A stretch of 64,000 bases of DNA from Gemmatimonadaceae bacterium (GCA_019637445.1 JAHBVS010000001.1:310001-374000); one strand, 5' to 3'. Shown: positions 33,300 through 42,022, counted from the stretch's first letter. Made by a program: numbers and translations. Notes: generated from the sequence alone by a model not told the origin.

Positions 33300-33330
33300 A
33301 CGGGGGCCCCAAGGGGCCCCCGTTTGCGTT
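33300..33330 (+). terminator. Terminator after tRNA-Leu, possibly bidirectional
   Basis: A near-perfect palindrome (33300-33310 with 33313-33323) has a very short loop and is followed by TTGCGTT on the plus strand. The minus-strand reading would serve the convergent hypothetical gene at 33350. Confidence 0.75.
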
Positions 33331-33349
33331 GCGCGACTCCGGGAGGCGA

Positions 33350-33913
33350 TCACGTGCTGCGCAGCACCGAGGGCGGCACATCTTCCGGCAGACGCGCCTC
33401 GCCATAGATCCGGCGCAGCAGTTCGCCGGCCTCGTCGGAATAGCGCGCCATCAACTCGATGGCGTACGCCAACGGCGTGCCGGCCGTGCGCGCGCCATCG
33501 CTGGCGAAGGCCAGGAGGCAACGTCCCGCGGCATCGGCCGGGGTCACCGGTCCACCGCGCAGCTGCAGGGCCTCACGATACGCCAGCAGGCGCTCGTTGA
33601 ACTGGCGCGCCGCCAGCTCCCGGCGGTCGTCCGCAATTCTTCCGTCGTGCTCGAAGGCCTCGCTGATCGCCGCGGCAATCTCGGCCGCCGTGCGGTCGTC
33701 CAGCGCATCCCGCTGCGAGACGAGCAGGCCCAGCGCTGCCCGCGCATAGCGCAGTTCCCAGCGTGCGTGGTCCTGGTCGCCATTCGAGGCGGCGTCGGAG
33801 AGCCAGACGACGTCGTCTCCGTCGGGCTCCGCACGCAGGGCCGACACCACGGCAGCCGCGCGGCGGCGCCGGTCGCGCTCGGTTCGCCAGGCCGCCGTGA
33901 ACGGCAGTGCCAT
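33350..33913 (-). CDS. Hypothetical protein next to Rrf2 regulator
   Basis: A 187-residue product read from ATG 33913. No family is recognised. The sequence is Ala/Arg-rich and appears mostly helical, with no signal peptide or membrane segment, so it should be cytosolic. It contains a short acidic stretch (AEPDGDDVVWLSD) and no obvious metal or nucleotide motif. It lies 8 bases after the rrf2 stop and converges on the tRNA-Leu terminator, so it is very likely cotranscribed with rrf2. That is the only clue to its role. Confidence 0.6.
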   Translation of the reverse strand: MALPFTAAWRTERDRRRRAAAVVSALRAEPDGDDVVWLSDAASNGDQDHARWELRYARAALGLLVSQRDALDDRTAAEIAAAISEAFEHDGRIADDRRELAARQFNERLLAYREALQLRGGPVTPADAAGRCLLAFASDGARTAGTPLAYAIELMARYSDEAGELLRRIYGEARLPEDVPPSVLRST

Positions 33914-33921
33914 CGCCGAGC

Positions 33922-34377
33922 TCAGCCCTGCAGGACCGGCAGGCCCACGCGCTGCCGCACTTCGGGCTCGGCTTCCATCAAGTCGGCCAAGCACACCGAG
34001 TCGAGCACCTCGTCGATGCGCTGCTGCAGCATCACCCAGACCGGGCGGATCGAACAATCACAGGACTGCGAACAGCGCTCCGACCCTAGGGGATGCGCCT
34101 CGCAATGCAGGTCAAAGGTCACCAGCTCAGCCGCGGTGATGATCTCCCGTACCGTGATCTGCTCGGCGGGTCGGGCCAACGCGTAGCCTCCCTTCGCGCC
34201 TCGCGTGCTCTGCACGATGCCGGCGCGGCGCAGCCGCAGGAGGATCTGCTCCACGTAGTCGCCGGGCAGGCGCTCGCGGGCCGCCACATCACGTCCGGTG
34301 ATTGGGCCTTCGTCCGTGCGACGCGCGAGGTGCAGCGCGCAGATGACTCCGTACTCGGCCCAGGTTGTGATCCGCAT
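33922..34377 (-). CDS. Rrf2-family transcriptional regulator with Fe-S cysteines
   Basis: A 151-residue winged-helix regulator: MRITTWAEYGVICALHLARR at the start, the recognition-helix region ERLPGDYVEQILLRLRRAGIV and the wing RGAKGGYALARP. Four cysteines cluster in the C-terminal half (C92, C102, C106, C108), the arrangement of cluster-binding members such as IscR, NsrR and RsrR. It probably senses iron-sulfur status, NO or redox state, but which one cannot be told. No isc/suf operon is adjacent; an A-type carrier gene lies 14 kb away. Confidence 0.88.
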   Translation of the reverse strand: MRITTWAEYGVICALHLARRTDEGPITGRDVAARERLPGDYVEQILLRLRRAGIVQSTRGAKGGYALARPAEQITVREIITAAELVTFDLHCEAHPLGSERCSQSCDCSIRPVWVMLQQRIDEVLDSVCLADLMEAEPEVRQRVGLPVLQG

Positions 34378-34422
34378 AGCCGAAAGATGCCCGCTCGCAG
34401 CTATCGGGACAAGCGTTGTCGG

Positions 34423-35832
34423 TTACCCGTCCGCGCCCGGAACCCCAATGTCCGTGAGGCGCTGGAGGTCCAAGACCTGCTCGGCCTCCTCGGCCGTGAG
34501 CACCCCTTCACGAACCACGAGTTCGCGGATCGGGATGCCTTCCGCGATCGAGCGCTTGGTGATGGAGGCCGCGGCGGCGTACCCGATCCGCGGTGCCAGC
34601 GCCGTCGCGAGCGCGGCCGTGCGCTCCACCCAGTACTGGAGCATCGGCTCGTTGGGCGTCATCCCGCGTACACAGCGCTTCTCGAGCACGGCGGCGGCGT
34701 TCCCGAGGATGCGGATTCCCGCCAGCAGGTTATGGGCGATCACTGGCATCATCACGTTCAACTCCAGCTGCCCCTGCTCCGCCGCGGCACTCACAGTGGC
34801 GTCGTGACCCATCACCTGGAACACGACCTGGTTCACCATCTCGGCGATGCTCGGGTTGACCTTGCCAGGCATGATGCTGGAACCCGGCTGTACTGCAGGA
34901 AGGCGCAGTTCATCCAGCCCAGTCCGCGGGCCACTGGCGAGCAGGCGCAGATCGCTGGCGATCTTGCCCAAATCCAGCGCGAGGGTACGCCAGGCGGCGC
35001 TCAGGCCAGCCACGTCGCCCATGCTCTGCATGAGTTGCACGCGATCCGCACCCTCGCGCAGGGGCAGTCCAGTCAAGGTCCGGAGTTCCTCCACCATCAG
35101 CGACGGATACTGCGCCTGGGCGTTCATGCCTGTTCCGACGGCCGTGCCCCCGATCCCGAGATCCAGCAGGTAGTCCGCCGACTCGCGCACGCGGCGCGTC
35201 CCGCGCTCGATCGATCCGGCCCATCCGCCAACCTCCTGACCGAGCCGGATCGGCATCGCATCCTGCAGGTGCGTGCGGCCAGCCTTGACCAACTCGTCCC
35301 ACTCGTCGGCGCGGGCGCGCAATGACGCGGCCAACACGGTCATCGCATCCAGTGCGGGGCCTAGCCGGGAGAGGGCCGCGAGACGCATCGCGGTGGGAAT
35401 CACGTCGTTGGTGGACTGCGCCATGTTGACGTGATCGTTGGGATGCACGGGGTCGTAGCTCCCCAGCGCACCGCCGAGCGTCCGCGTCGCGAGATTTGCG
35501 AGGACCTCGTTGACGTTCATGTGCAGCGAGGTGCCTGCGCCGGCCTGATACACATCGACCACGAACTGCTCGCGGTGCGCGCCCGCAAGGACTTCGTCGG
35601 CGGCCGCGACGATGGCGTCGGCCCGCGCGGCATCAAGGCGGCCGGTGCGCCGATGCACCGACGCCGCCGCGCGCTTGATGCGCACGACGGCGTCGATGAG
35701 TGCCGGGTCTGCCCGGAGGCCGCTGATTGGATAGTTGGCGACCGCGCGCACCGTCTGCGCTCCGTACAGCGCATCCGCTGGTACCTCGACCGGGCCCAGC
35801 GGATCGCGTTCGGTGCGCAGCGTCGGGCTCAC
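34423..35832 (-). CDS. aspA: Aspartate ammonia-lyase
   Basis: A 469-residue member of the fumarase/aspartase superfamily, starting at the GTG (35832) that overlaps the preceding stop as GTGA. The substrate-binding loop GSSIMPGKVNPSIAEMVNQV favours aspartase over class II fumarase, which usually has PTQCE after the Asn-Pro. VPADALYGAQT, MAQSTNDVIPTA and GRTHLQDAMPI are the other conserved regions. The enzyme reversibly deaminates aspartate to fumarate and ammonia. Residual fumarase identity is possible and would need alignment. Confidence 0.87.
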   Translation of the reverse strand: MSPTLRTERDPLGPVEVPADALYGAQTVRAVANYPISGLRADPALIDAVVRIKRAAASVHRRTGRLDAARADAIVAAADEVLAGAHREQFVVDVYQAGAGTSLHMNVNEVLANLATRTLGGALGSYDPVHPNDHVNMAQSTNDVIPTAMRLAALSRLGPALDAMTVLAASLRARADEWDELVKAGRTHLQDAMPIRLGQEVGGWAGSIERGTRRVRESADYLLDLGIGGTAVGTGMNAQAQYPSLMVEELRTLTGLPLREGADRVQLMQSMGDVAGLSAAWRTLALDLGKIASDLRLLASGPRTGLDELRLPAVQPGSSIMPGKVNPSIAEMVNQVVFQVMGHDATVSAAAEQGQLELNVMMPVIAHNLLAGIRILGNAAAVLEKRCVRGMTPNEPMLQYWVERTAALATALAPRIGYAAAASITKRSIAEGIPIRELVVREGVLTAEEAEQVLDLQRLTDIGVPGADG

Positions 35833-36629
35833 GGGTCCGCCAGCGCGGGCGTCGGAACGTCGAAGTACGAGAACAGGACGAGTCGGGTGCGCTCGTCGAT
35901 GGTCACGATGCTGCGGCGCACGCGCGACGCGAACACGGAGCGGCTCTCGACCACCGACGACTTCCAGGCAATCGCGAGATTGGCGTCGATGCTGCCCGCG
36001 CCGTCGTCCTGGAACACGCAGAACAGCTGCGCATTTGGTTCGCTGGAGATGCCGGTGGAGTTGAAGCGCAGCGAGAAGAACACGAAGGAGCCGGGCACCG
36101 CCGCGGCCTGCCACGAGAGCGGCAGGGCCTCACCGTCCCCTGGCTCACCCACGGGATCGAAGTTGAATCGCTCGGCCAGGCGCACGCTGGCCTGCACGGG
36201 CGGGAAGCCGTCCACGTCGCCGGGCACCGTCAGCCGCAGCGTGTCGCCCGAGCTGAAGGGAATGCCCAGCGTCGAGACCAATTGGTAGATCGTCAGGCCT
36301 GACGCCGAACTCCGGAACAACGTATCCACGCGGCCCGCGACGTTGGTGAACAGGAACTGGCCCGCGTTCAGGGTGGGCAGGTACGCGACGCCCGGCGGGT
36401 TCACGGAGTACGCATAGATGCCGCAGACGTCCGGCGTGTCGATGGCCGACGCCGCCTGCTCGGTGCGGTAGAACGCGCCCGTGAGCTTGAGGTGGTAGGT
36501 CGAGTCGGCCGCCTGGTGGGTCACCGCGGTGACGTAGGCGGTCCGTTCATTGGTGGTCTCGAGACCCTTGATGCAGGCCGTGCTCGAAAGGGCGACGGCA
36601 ACGACGAGAGCGAGCTTGGGAATGGACAT
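35829..36629 (-). CDS. Hypothetical lipoprotein
   Basis: A 266-residue protein with a type II signal peptide (MSIPKLALVVAVALSSTAC, lipid-modified Cys19). The mature part looks beta-rich and has no recognised domain; it ends in SYFDVPTPALADP. It is probably anchored in the outer membrane or facing the periplasm. Its stop overlaps the aspA start by 4 bases, so the two are coupled, although no functional link is evident. About 90 bases of non-coding DNA precede it. Confidence 0.7.
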   Translation of the reverse strand: MSIPKLALVVAVALSSTACIKGLETTNERTAYVTAVTHQAADSTYHLKLTGAFYRTEQAASAIDTPDVCGIYAYSVNPPGVAYLPTLNAGQFLFTNVAGRVDTLFRSSASGLTIYQLVSTLGIPFSSGDTLRLTVPGDVDGFPPVQASVRLAERFNFDPVGEPGDGEALPLSWQAAAVPGSFVFFSLRFNSTGISSEPNAQLFCVFQDDGAGSIDANLAIAWKSSVVESRSVFASRVRRSIVTIDERTRLVLFSYFDVPTPALADP

Positions 36630-36719
36630 GGTTGGCGGCAGTGGAGAGGGACCCTCAACGAAGGTAGTACCCCTCGACGATACGGAACGTTACCAAGAGC
36701 CAGGCGATGCGTGCAGTGC

Positions 36720-37364
36720 TCAGCCGCGGGCGATGCGCGCGGTACCATTGAGGAAGGGATTCACGATGAGTTCCCGTCCCACGGTGGTTTCCTCCCCGTG
36801 CCCCGGAAGGACGCGGGTCCCCCGGGGCAGCGTAGCCAGGCGTTCAATCGATCGTTGCAGGGCGGAAGGATCGCAGAGCGGCAGGTCCGTGCGGCCCACC
36901 GATCCCGCGAACAGGACGTCGCCGGACAGGCAGAGCCCCGCCCCGACGAACGCGACGTGCCCCGGCGCGTGACCCGGGAGGTGCCAGACCTCGAAGTTGG
37001 CACCACCGAAGGGCAGCACATCGCCTTCGGCGAGCGACTGCGTGGGCGCCGGCGGCGCATCGAAGGGCAATCCGTAGCCCGCGGCGATGCGCGGCGCATA
37101 CTCCCAGAGCGGCGCATCCAGCGGATGCGCGTGGATTGGGACTTCGGGCCAGACCTCCCGCACACCGGCGATGCCACCGATGTGGTCAATGTGCCCGTGC
37201 GTGACCCAGATGGCCCGCAGGCGCGCGCCGAGTCGCTCGATTTCCGCACACAGATGCCGCGGCTCGGCGCCGGGGTCCACGAGCACCACCTCGCGCGCAT
37301 CCTCGTCGTGCAGAAACCAGGTGTTCTCGGCAAACGCCCCGACGGTCAGGGCGTGGGTGTTCAT
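36720..37364 (-). CDS. Metallo-beta-lactamase-fold hydrolase (glyoxalase II-like)
   Basis: A 214-residue MBL-fold enzyme. The metal motif THGHIDHIGG supplies H56, H58, D60 and H61, and further ligands are in LPGHAPGH, FAGSVGRTDLP and LPGHGEETTVG. The GRTDLP and PGHGxxT motifs are those of the YcbL/glyoxalase II-like group that hydrolyses thioesters. Its actual substrate is unknown. It overlaps trxB by 4 bases (ATGA). Confidence 0.88.
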   Translation of the reverse strand: MNTHALTVGAFAENTWFLHDEDAREVVLVDPGAEPRHLCAEIERLGARLRAIWVTHGHIDHIGGIAGVREVWPEVPIHAHPLDAPLWEYAPRIAAGYGLPFDAPPAPTQSLAEGDVLPFGGANFEVWHLPGHAPGHVAFVGAGLCLSGDVLFAGSVGRTDLPLCDPSALQRSIERLATLPRGTRVLPGHGEETTVGRELIVNPFLNGTARIARG

Positions 37365-38353
37365 CCCGTGGTCGCCGCCGGCAGGAGCATCGGTGTCGCC
37401 GGCGGGGCCGGCTGGCCGCTCTTGCGGGCGGTCAGGAACTTCTCGACCGCGATCGCCGCGGTCGTGGCGTCGCCGACGGCGGTCGTGACCTGCCGCGTCA
37501 GCTGCGCCCGCACGTCACCAGCGGCATAGAGACCCGGTACCGAGGTCTGCATGTGCGAGTCGGTGATCAAGTAACCCGTCGCGTCGTGCTCGACATGCTC
37601 CTTGATGATGCCGGTGTTCGGCGTGAAGCCGATGAAGATGAAGATGCCGGTTGCCGTGAGATCGGAGGTGGCGCCGGTCTTCACGTTCTTGAGACGCGCG
37701 TGGGTCATGAGCCCGTCCTTGCCGAGCACTTCCTCCGCCACCGTATCCCAGATGACCTCGATCTTCGGATTCTCGAAGACGCGCTGCTGCACGATCTTCG
37801 AGGCGCGGAACTCGTCGCGCCGGTGCACGAGGTAGACCTTCTCGGCGTAGCGCGTGAGGAAGTCCGCCTCCTCGCAGGCGGCGTCGCCGCCGCCGACCAC
37901 CATGATGGTGTGTCCGCGATAGAAGGCCCCGTCGCAGATCGCGCAGTACGAGACGCCCTTGCCGGCGTACTCCAACTCACCGGGGATGCCGAGCTTGATC
38001 GGCGTACCGCCAGCGGTGACAATCACCGCTGGCGCGCGGTACACGTCGCCGTTCTCGACCGTGACGTTAAAGATTCCATCGTCGGCCCGGCGGATGCTCT
38101 CGACGGGCGTCGACGTGCGGATGTCGGCCCCGAACTTCTCGGCGTGCGACTGAAACTTGGTGGCGAGCTCGTGGCCCAGCACGTGCTCGAAGCCGATGTA
38201 GTCCTCGATCACCTCGGTGTTGAGCAACTCGCCGCCGGGGAAGCCGCGCTCCAGGACCACGCCCTTGAGCATCGAGCGACCCGCGTACATCCCGGCGCAC
38301 ATACCCGCCGGACCGGCCCCGATGATGATCACCTCGAACTCGTGTACCGCCAC
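37361..38353 (-). CDS. trxB: Thioredoxin-disulfide reductase
   Basis: A 330-residue low-molecular-weight TrxB. The FAD loop is IIIGAGPAGMCAGMYAGR, the redox-active pair is C137-A-I-C140 in YCAICDGAF, and the NADPH loop is VVGGGDAACEEADFL. The C-terminal FAD motif is VPGLYAAGDVR. It passes electrons from NADPH to thioredoxin; a TrxC-like thioredoxin is encoded at 62957. It starts with GTG 38353. Upstream is a 206-base gap without a recognisable gene. Confidence 0.97.
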   Translation of the reverse strand: MAVHEFEVIIIGAGPAGMCAGMYAGRSMLKGVVLERGFPGGELLNTEVIEDYIGFEHVLGHELATKFQSHAEKFGADIRTSTPVESIRRADDGIFNVTVENGDVYRAPAVIVTAGGTPIKLGIPGELEYAGKGVSYCAICDGAFYRGHTIMVVGGGDAACEEADFLTRYAEKVYLVHRRDEFRASKIVQQRVFENPKIEVIWDTVAEEVLGKDGLMTHARLKNVKTGATSDLTATGIFIFIGFTPNTGIIKEHVEHDATGYLITDSHMQTSVPGLYAAGDVRAQLTRQVTTAVGDATTAAIAVEKFLTARKSGQPAPPATPMLLPAATTG

Positions 38354-38559
38354 AATCGCTCCACTCGTATGAATCGTCGAAATCTAGATGGCCGAAGTGG
38401 GTGATTCCACGCCATCGGGCCGCATCCCAGCAACCCGCGAGAGGCACTGCCGGGTTCCGCGGGGCACGCCCGGACTACCGCAGCTTGTCGCCGATCGCGG
38501 CCGTTCCCTGCTATGCGTTGCCGATCGCTGCGCCGATCCACCTGCGCGGCCGCGTCGCG

Positions 38560-39285
38560 CTAGCGACGCACGCGCCGCCCGCCGTCCACGAACAGCGTCT
38601 CGCCCGTGACGAATCCCGCGTCGGCGAGGAATCGAACCGCCGACGCCACGTCCTCCGGCGCGCCAATCCGTGCGAGCGGCGTGTCCGCCGCGAAGGCATC
38701 GACCTCGGCCTGCGGCATGCCGGGCGGCGCGAGCACAAATCCTGGCGCGACCGCGCTCACGCGGATGTCCGGCGCCAGGGCGGCGGCTAGGTGCCGCGTC
38801 ATCGCCATCACCCCAGCCTTTGCGATGCCGTGCACGCTGTAGTCCGGCCAGGGCTCCTCGGCCATGTGGTCGGCGATGTTGACGATGGCGCTTCCCGCCG
38901 GCATCACGCGTGCGGCCGCCTGCGCAAGGAGAAACGGCGCACGCAGGTTCAGCGCGATGATCGCGTCGAACTCCTCGGCGCGCACGTGACCGAGTCGCGT
39001 GCGTTCCATCCCCGCCGCCGAGTTCACGAGCAGGTCGAGGCGCTGGAAATGATCGTAGGCGTCCGAGACGAGCTGGTCGCAGGCGGCCGGCTGGCTGAGA
39101 TCCGCCTGGAACGCTCGCGCGATTCCGCCGGCAGCCTCGACCTCGCGCACGAGCGAGTTGGCACCGTCGGCGGATGCGTGGTAGTGCACCGCAATGGCCC
39201 AACCGTGCGCCGCGAGCTCCTTCGCAATGGCCCGTCCGACGCGCTGTCCCGCCCCCGTGACGAGGGCGACGCGAGTGGCGCTCAC
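38560..39285 (-). CDS. Short-chain dehydrogenase, pteridine-reductase-like, atypical active site
   Basis: A 241-residue classical SDR starting at GTG 39285 (GTGA overlap). The cofactor motif TGAGQRVGRAIA with RVG resembles FolM/PTR1-type pteridine reductases, as do VHYHASADGA and the C-terminal LFVDGGRRV. The segment that should hold the catalytic Tyr-x3-Lys reads DYSVHGIAKAG, so the Tyr position is His152 with Lys156 retained. A Tyr lies three residues earlier. Pteridine reductase homologues usually have YCIAKAG here. The enzyme may be catalytically altered. It is translationally coupled to the PHP gene upstream. Confidence 0.82.
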   Translation of the reverse strand: MSATRVALVTGAGQRVGRAIAKELAAHGWAIAVHYHASADGANSLVREVEAAGGIARAFQADLSQPAACDQLVSDAYDHFQRLDLLVNSAAGMERTRLGHVRAEEFDAIIALNLRAPFLLAQAAARVMPAGSAIVNIADHMAEEPWPDYSVHGIAKAGVMAMTRHLAAALAPDIRVSAVAPGFVLAPPGMPQAEVDAFAADTPLARIGAPEDVASAVRFLADAGFVTGETLFVDGGRRVRR

Positions 39286-40142
39286 GTCCCGCTCCGCCGC
39301 TGCTCGACCCGCTGGCGCTGCGCCTCGACCCACGCGTAGGGCACCTTCATCGCGCCCAGCACGCGCGCGCCGTGCATCGCCCCGTGCCAATCGGAACCAC
39401 CGCTCTTCACCAAGCCGAAATGTTCGGTCAATGCGGTGAGCCGCTGCTCGTCCTCACGCGAATGGCTGGGATGCCGGACCTCGATGCCGTCCAGGCCTTC
39501 TGGCACGAGCGCTTCGACCAGCGCCCGCGTGCCATCGCTGCCCAGGTGCGCAATGACCGCGATGCCACCCGTGCGGTGCACCATGGCGATCCCGTCAGCT
39601 ACGTCGAGACGCTGCTTGTCCACGTACGCCGCCTTGCCATAGGCCAGCCAGCGATCGAAGGCCTCGCGGATGTCGCGCACGTGTCCGGCGGCGACCATCG
39701 CGCGTGCGACATGCGGGCGTCCGATGGCTCCCGTCCCAGCCTGCGCGAGCACGGCTTCCATCGTGACGTCGATGCCCGCCGACTGCAGGCGCAGCACCAT
39801 CTCCTCCGCCCGCGTGCGGCGATGACCGCGAATGGTCTCGAGCGATTGCTGCAGGGGCTCGACGTCCCGCACGTGCAGGCCGAGGAGGTGGAACTCATCC
39901 TCGCCGTGATGTACGCTGAGCTCCACACCCGCGATCAGCTCGAGCCCGAGCGCGTCGGCCTTGGCCTGCGCCTCGGGGATTCCAGCGAGGGTGTCGTGGT
40001 CCGTGAGCGCGAACGCGCGCAACCCAGCCGCGTGCGCCGCCGCGACGGCCTCGGTAGGCGGCAGCGCGCCGTCGGAGGCCGTGGAATGCGCGTGCAGGTC
40101 CACGAAGGCGTCGCCGGCTGTCGCGCCGGCCCCTTCACTCAC
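39282..40142 (-). CDS. PHP-domain phosphoesterase (RNase AM/TrpH-like)
   Basis: A 286-residue PHP-fold enzyme: VDLHAHSTASDG and LTDHDTLAGIPEA give the first two metal motifs, IAGVELSV the Glu, and KSGGSDWHG the last His/Asp set. This arrangement matches YciV/TrpH-type proteins, which remove 5' nucleotides from short RNAs or hydrolyse 3',5'-nucleoside bisphosphates. The length fits that group. Start GTG 40142; it overlaps both neighbours by 4 bases, forming a tight run from 42008 to 38560. Confidence 0.87.
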   Translation of the reverse strand: MSEGAGATAGDAFVDLHAHSTASDGALPPTEAVAAAHAAGLRAFALTDHDTLAGIPEAQAKADALGLELIAGVELSVHHGEDEFHLLGLHVRDVEPLQQSLETIRGHRRTRAEEMVLRLQSAGIDVTMEAVLAQAGTGAIGRPHVARAMVAAGHVRDIREAFDRWLAYGKAAYVDKQRLDVADGIAMVHRTGGIAVIAHLGSDGTRALVEALVPEGLDGIEVRHPSHSREDEQRLTALTEHFGLVKSGGSDWHGAMHGARVLGAMKVPYAWVEAQRQRVEQRRSGT

Positions 40143-40405
40143 GAGGCGTAACCGGCCTCGGGCGAGCGCACGCTGGGCTGCGACATCGCGAAGAGCCGCG
40201 ACAGCTCGGCATCGCTCAACTCGCCGAGCGACTGCTCGCGCGACTTGGCGCCGGTGGGGGAATAGCGCGTGAGGCGCACCACACGCTCGTCGGCCACGCC
40301 GTGCACGAAGATGAGGCCGAACTCGTCGGCATCGTACTGCGTGACATAGCCCGAGGGATACACTTGCCAGGTCTTGCCTTCGATCGTGATGCGACGGGTC
40401 GGCAT
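40139..40405 (-). CDS. Small conserved-looking hypothetical protein (88 aa)
   Basis: An 88-residue cytosolic protein. The first ~45 residues look like beta strands (RRITIEGKTWQVYPSGYVTQ, GLIFVHG), and the rest is helical (LGELSDAELSRLFAMS). No family is recognised. Its ATG shares a base with the stop of the 86-residue gene upstream, and its stop overlaps the PHP gene by 4 bases. This indicates coupled translation, and the genuine coding status rests mainly on that tight packing. Confidence 0.7.
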   Translation of the reverse strand: MPTRRITIEGKTWQVYPSGYVTQYDADEFGLIFVHGVADERVVRLTRYSPTGAKSREQSLGELSDAELSRLFAMSQPSVRSPEAGYAS

Positions 40406-40665
40406 CAGGACAGCTCCACTTGTGTGTAGATGCGCCCGGGGTCGCGCACCGGCTCGGGCGCGGCCGCGTGGGCGGCGGACAGCGCGGCGGGGGAATCCGC
40501 CTCGCAGAACTCGACGAAGGCTCCCGGGAGCGCGTGCTCCTCGAAAGCCCAGAACCGGCAGCCCTGCCCCACGTAGTGCGACTCCTTCCGCTTGAGACGC
40601 TCGAAGTACTTCGCGCGCTCGGCGGGCGGGATCACGATGCGGTGGATGGTCAAGGCGCGCGACAT
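40405..40665 (-). CDS. Small hypothetical protein, possible dimeric alpha/beta barrel
   Basis: An 86-residue protein: a strand (LTIHRIVIP), a helix (ERAKYFERLKRKESHY), strands around CRFWAFEE and GAFVEFCEA, and a second helix (SPAALSAAHAAA). This order resembles ferredoxin-like dimeric alpha/beta-barrel proteins, but that is a guess from secondary-structure impression. It shares one base with the stop of the E2 gene, so it is coupled to 2-oxoacid dehydrogenase E2 expression. Confidence 0.65.
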   Translation of the reverse strand: MSRALTIHRIVIPPAERAKYFERLKRKESHYVGQGCRFWAFEEHALPGAFVEFCEADSPAALSAAHAAAPEPVRDPGRIYTQVELS

Positions 40666-42008
40666 CAGCCGGTGACGGTCTCCAGCGTCTTCTTCAGGTC
40701 ACCCATGAAGCGGTCGGCATCGGCGCCGTCCACCACGCGGTGGTCGAACGAGAGCGAGAAGTACGCGCAGGTGCGGATGGCAATGGTGTCCTCGCCGTCC
40801 GGGCCCGTGATGACCTTGGGTCGCTTCTCGATGGCGCCGAGGCAGAGGATCGCCGTGGTGCCGACGGGGATGATCGGCGTGCCGGTGAGCGAGCCGAAGG
40901 TTCCCGGGTTGGTGATCGTGAACGTGGCGTCCTGCACGTCCATCGGGCTCAGCTTCTTGCTGCGCGCGCGGGCGGCGAGGTCGTTCGTGCCGCGCGTGAT
41001 GCCCGTGAGGTTGAGGCCGTCGGCGTCCTTCAGCACCGGCACGATCAAACCCGTGGGTTCCAACGCGACGGCGATGCCGACGTTGTAGCGCTTGCGCAGG
41101 ATCACGTCCGTGCCGCTCACCGTGGCGTTGATCACCGGGTGGCGACGCAGGCACTCGATCACGCTGCGGATGATGAACGGCAGGTAGGTGAGCTTCTGGC
41201 CCGTCTCCTTCTCGAACTCGGCGCGGCGTTCCGCGCGCAGCCGCGCGATGCGCGTCAGGTCGATCTCGAAGAACGTCGTGACGTGCGCGGCCACCTGCTT
41301 GGCCTGCCGCATATGGTCGGCCGTGAGGCGGCGGATCTTCGACATCGGCTCGACGACATCGCCGGGCCAGGCGTGGAAGACCGGATCGTTGCCGTGGGCG
41401 ACGGGCACGCTGACGCTGCCTGCGAGGCCGCCGGGCAAGCTGCTCGGCACGGCGGTGACGGCGCCGCTCTCGAGGTAGGCAACCAGGTCCTTCTTGGTGA
41501 CGCGACCCGCGACCCCACTCCCCTCGAGCCCGGCGATGTCCACGCCCGCGTCGGCAGCCATGCGGCGCACGAGGGGCGAGGACTTGGTGCGCACGCGATC
41601 CTCGAAGCTGTTGCCGTTGCCCGCGGGACGAGCGGTTGCGGGACGCGCGGCGCTGGCGCCAGCAGCGGCGACCGGTGCAGCGGCGGCCGGCTTGCTGGCG
41701 GCGGCCGGAGCGGCGGGTGCCGCCGCGGGGGCGGGCGTCTCGGCGGCCGGCGCGATCGACGCGCCCTTCTCCGTCTCGATGCGGGCCACGACCTCGTTCA
41801 CGGGCACCGTCGTGCCCTCCTTCACGATGATCTCGGCCAGCACGCCGGCGCTGGGCGCGGGGATCTCCGCATCCACCTTGTCGGTGGAGATCTCGAAGAT
41901 CGGTTCGTCGCGCTTCACTTCGTCGCCGACCTTCTTGAGCCAGCGCGAGAGCGTGCCCTCGGCGATGGATTCGCCCATCTGCGGCATGATGACGTCTACA
42001 CGAGCCAT
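40665..42008 (-). CDS. Dihydrolipoamide acyltransferase (E2) of a 2-oxoacid dehydrogenase complex
   Basis: A 447-residue E2. The N-terminal lipoyl domain carries the modified lysine K44 in EISTDKVDAEIP. An Ala/Pro-rich hinge spans about residues 85-125, a peripheral subunit-binding domain (SSPLVRRMAADAGVDIAGL) lies near residue 142, and the C-terminal acyltransferase core ends with the catalytic H423-RVVD427-G. The lipoyl context (TDKVDAEI) is that of 2-oxoglutarate or branched-chain E2 rather than pyruvate E2. E1 and E3 are not in the window, so sucB or bkdB cannot be decided. Confidence 0.9.
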   Translation of the reverse strand: MARVDVIMPQMGESIAEGTLSRWLKKVGDEVKRDEPIFEISTDKVDAEIPAPSAGVLAEIIVKEGTTVPVNEVVARIETEKGASIAPAAETPAPAAAPAAPAAASKPAAAAPVAAAGASAARPATARPAGNGNSFEDRVRTKSSPLVRRMAADAGVDIAGLEGSGVAGRVTKKDLVAYLESGAVTAVPSSLPGGLAGSVSVPVAHGNDPVFHAWPGDVVEPMSKIRRLTADHMRQAKQVAAHVTTFFEIDLTRIARLRAERRAEFEKETGQKLTYLPFIIRSVIECLRRHPVINATVSGTDVILRKRYNVGIAVALEPTGLIVPVLKDADGLNLTGITRGTNDLAARARSKKLSPMDVQDATFTITNPGTFGSLTGTPIIPVGTTAILCLGAIEKRPKVITGPDGEDTIAIRTCAYFSLSFDHRVVDGADADRFMGDLKKTLETVTG

Positions 42009-42022
42009 TCCAGCAACCTCGG

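Noticed and set aside
38354-38559. Riboswitch upstream of trxB
   Set aside because: Isolated words resemble conserved riboswitch segments, but no complete cobalamin, SAM, SAH, TPP or FMN core could be assembled.
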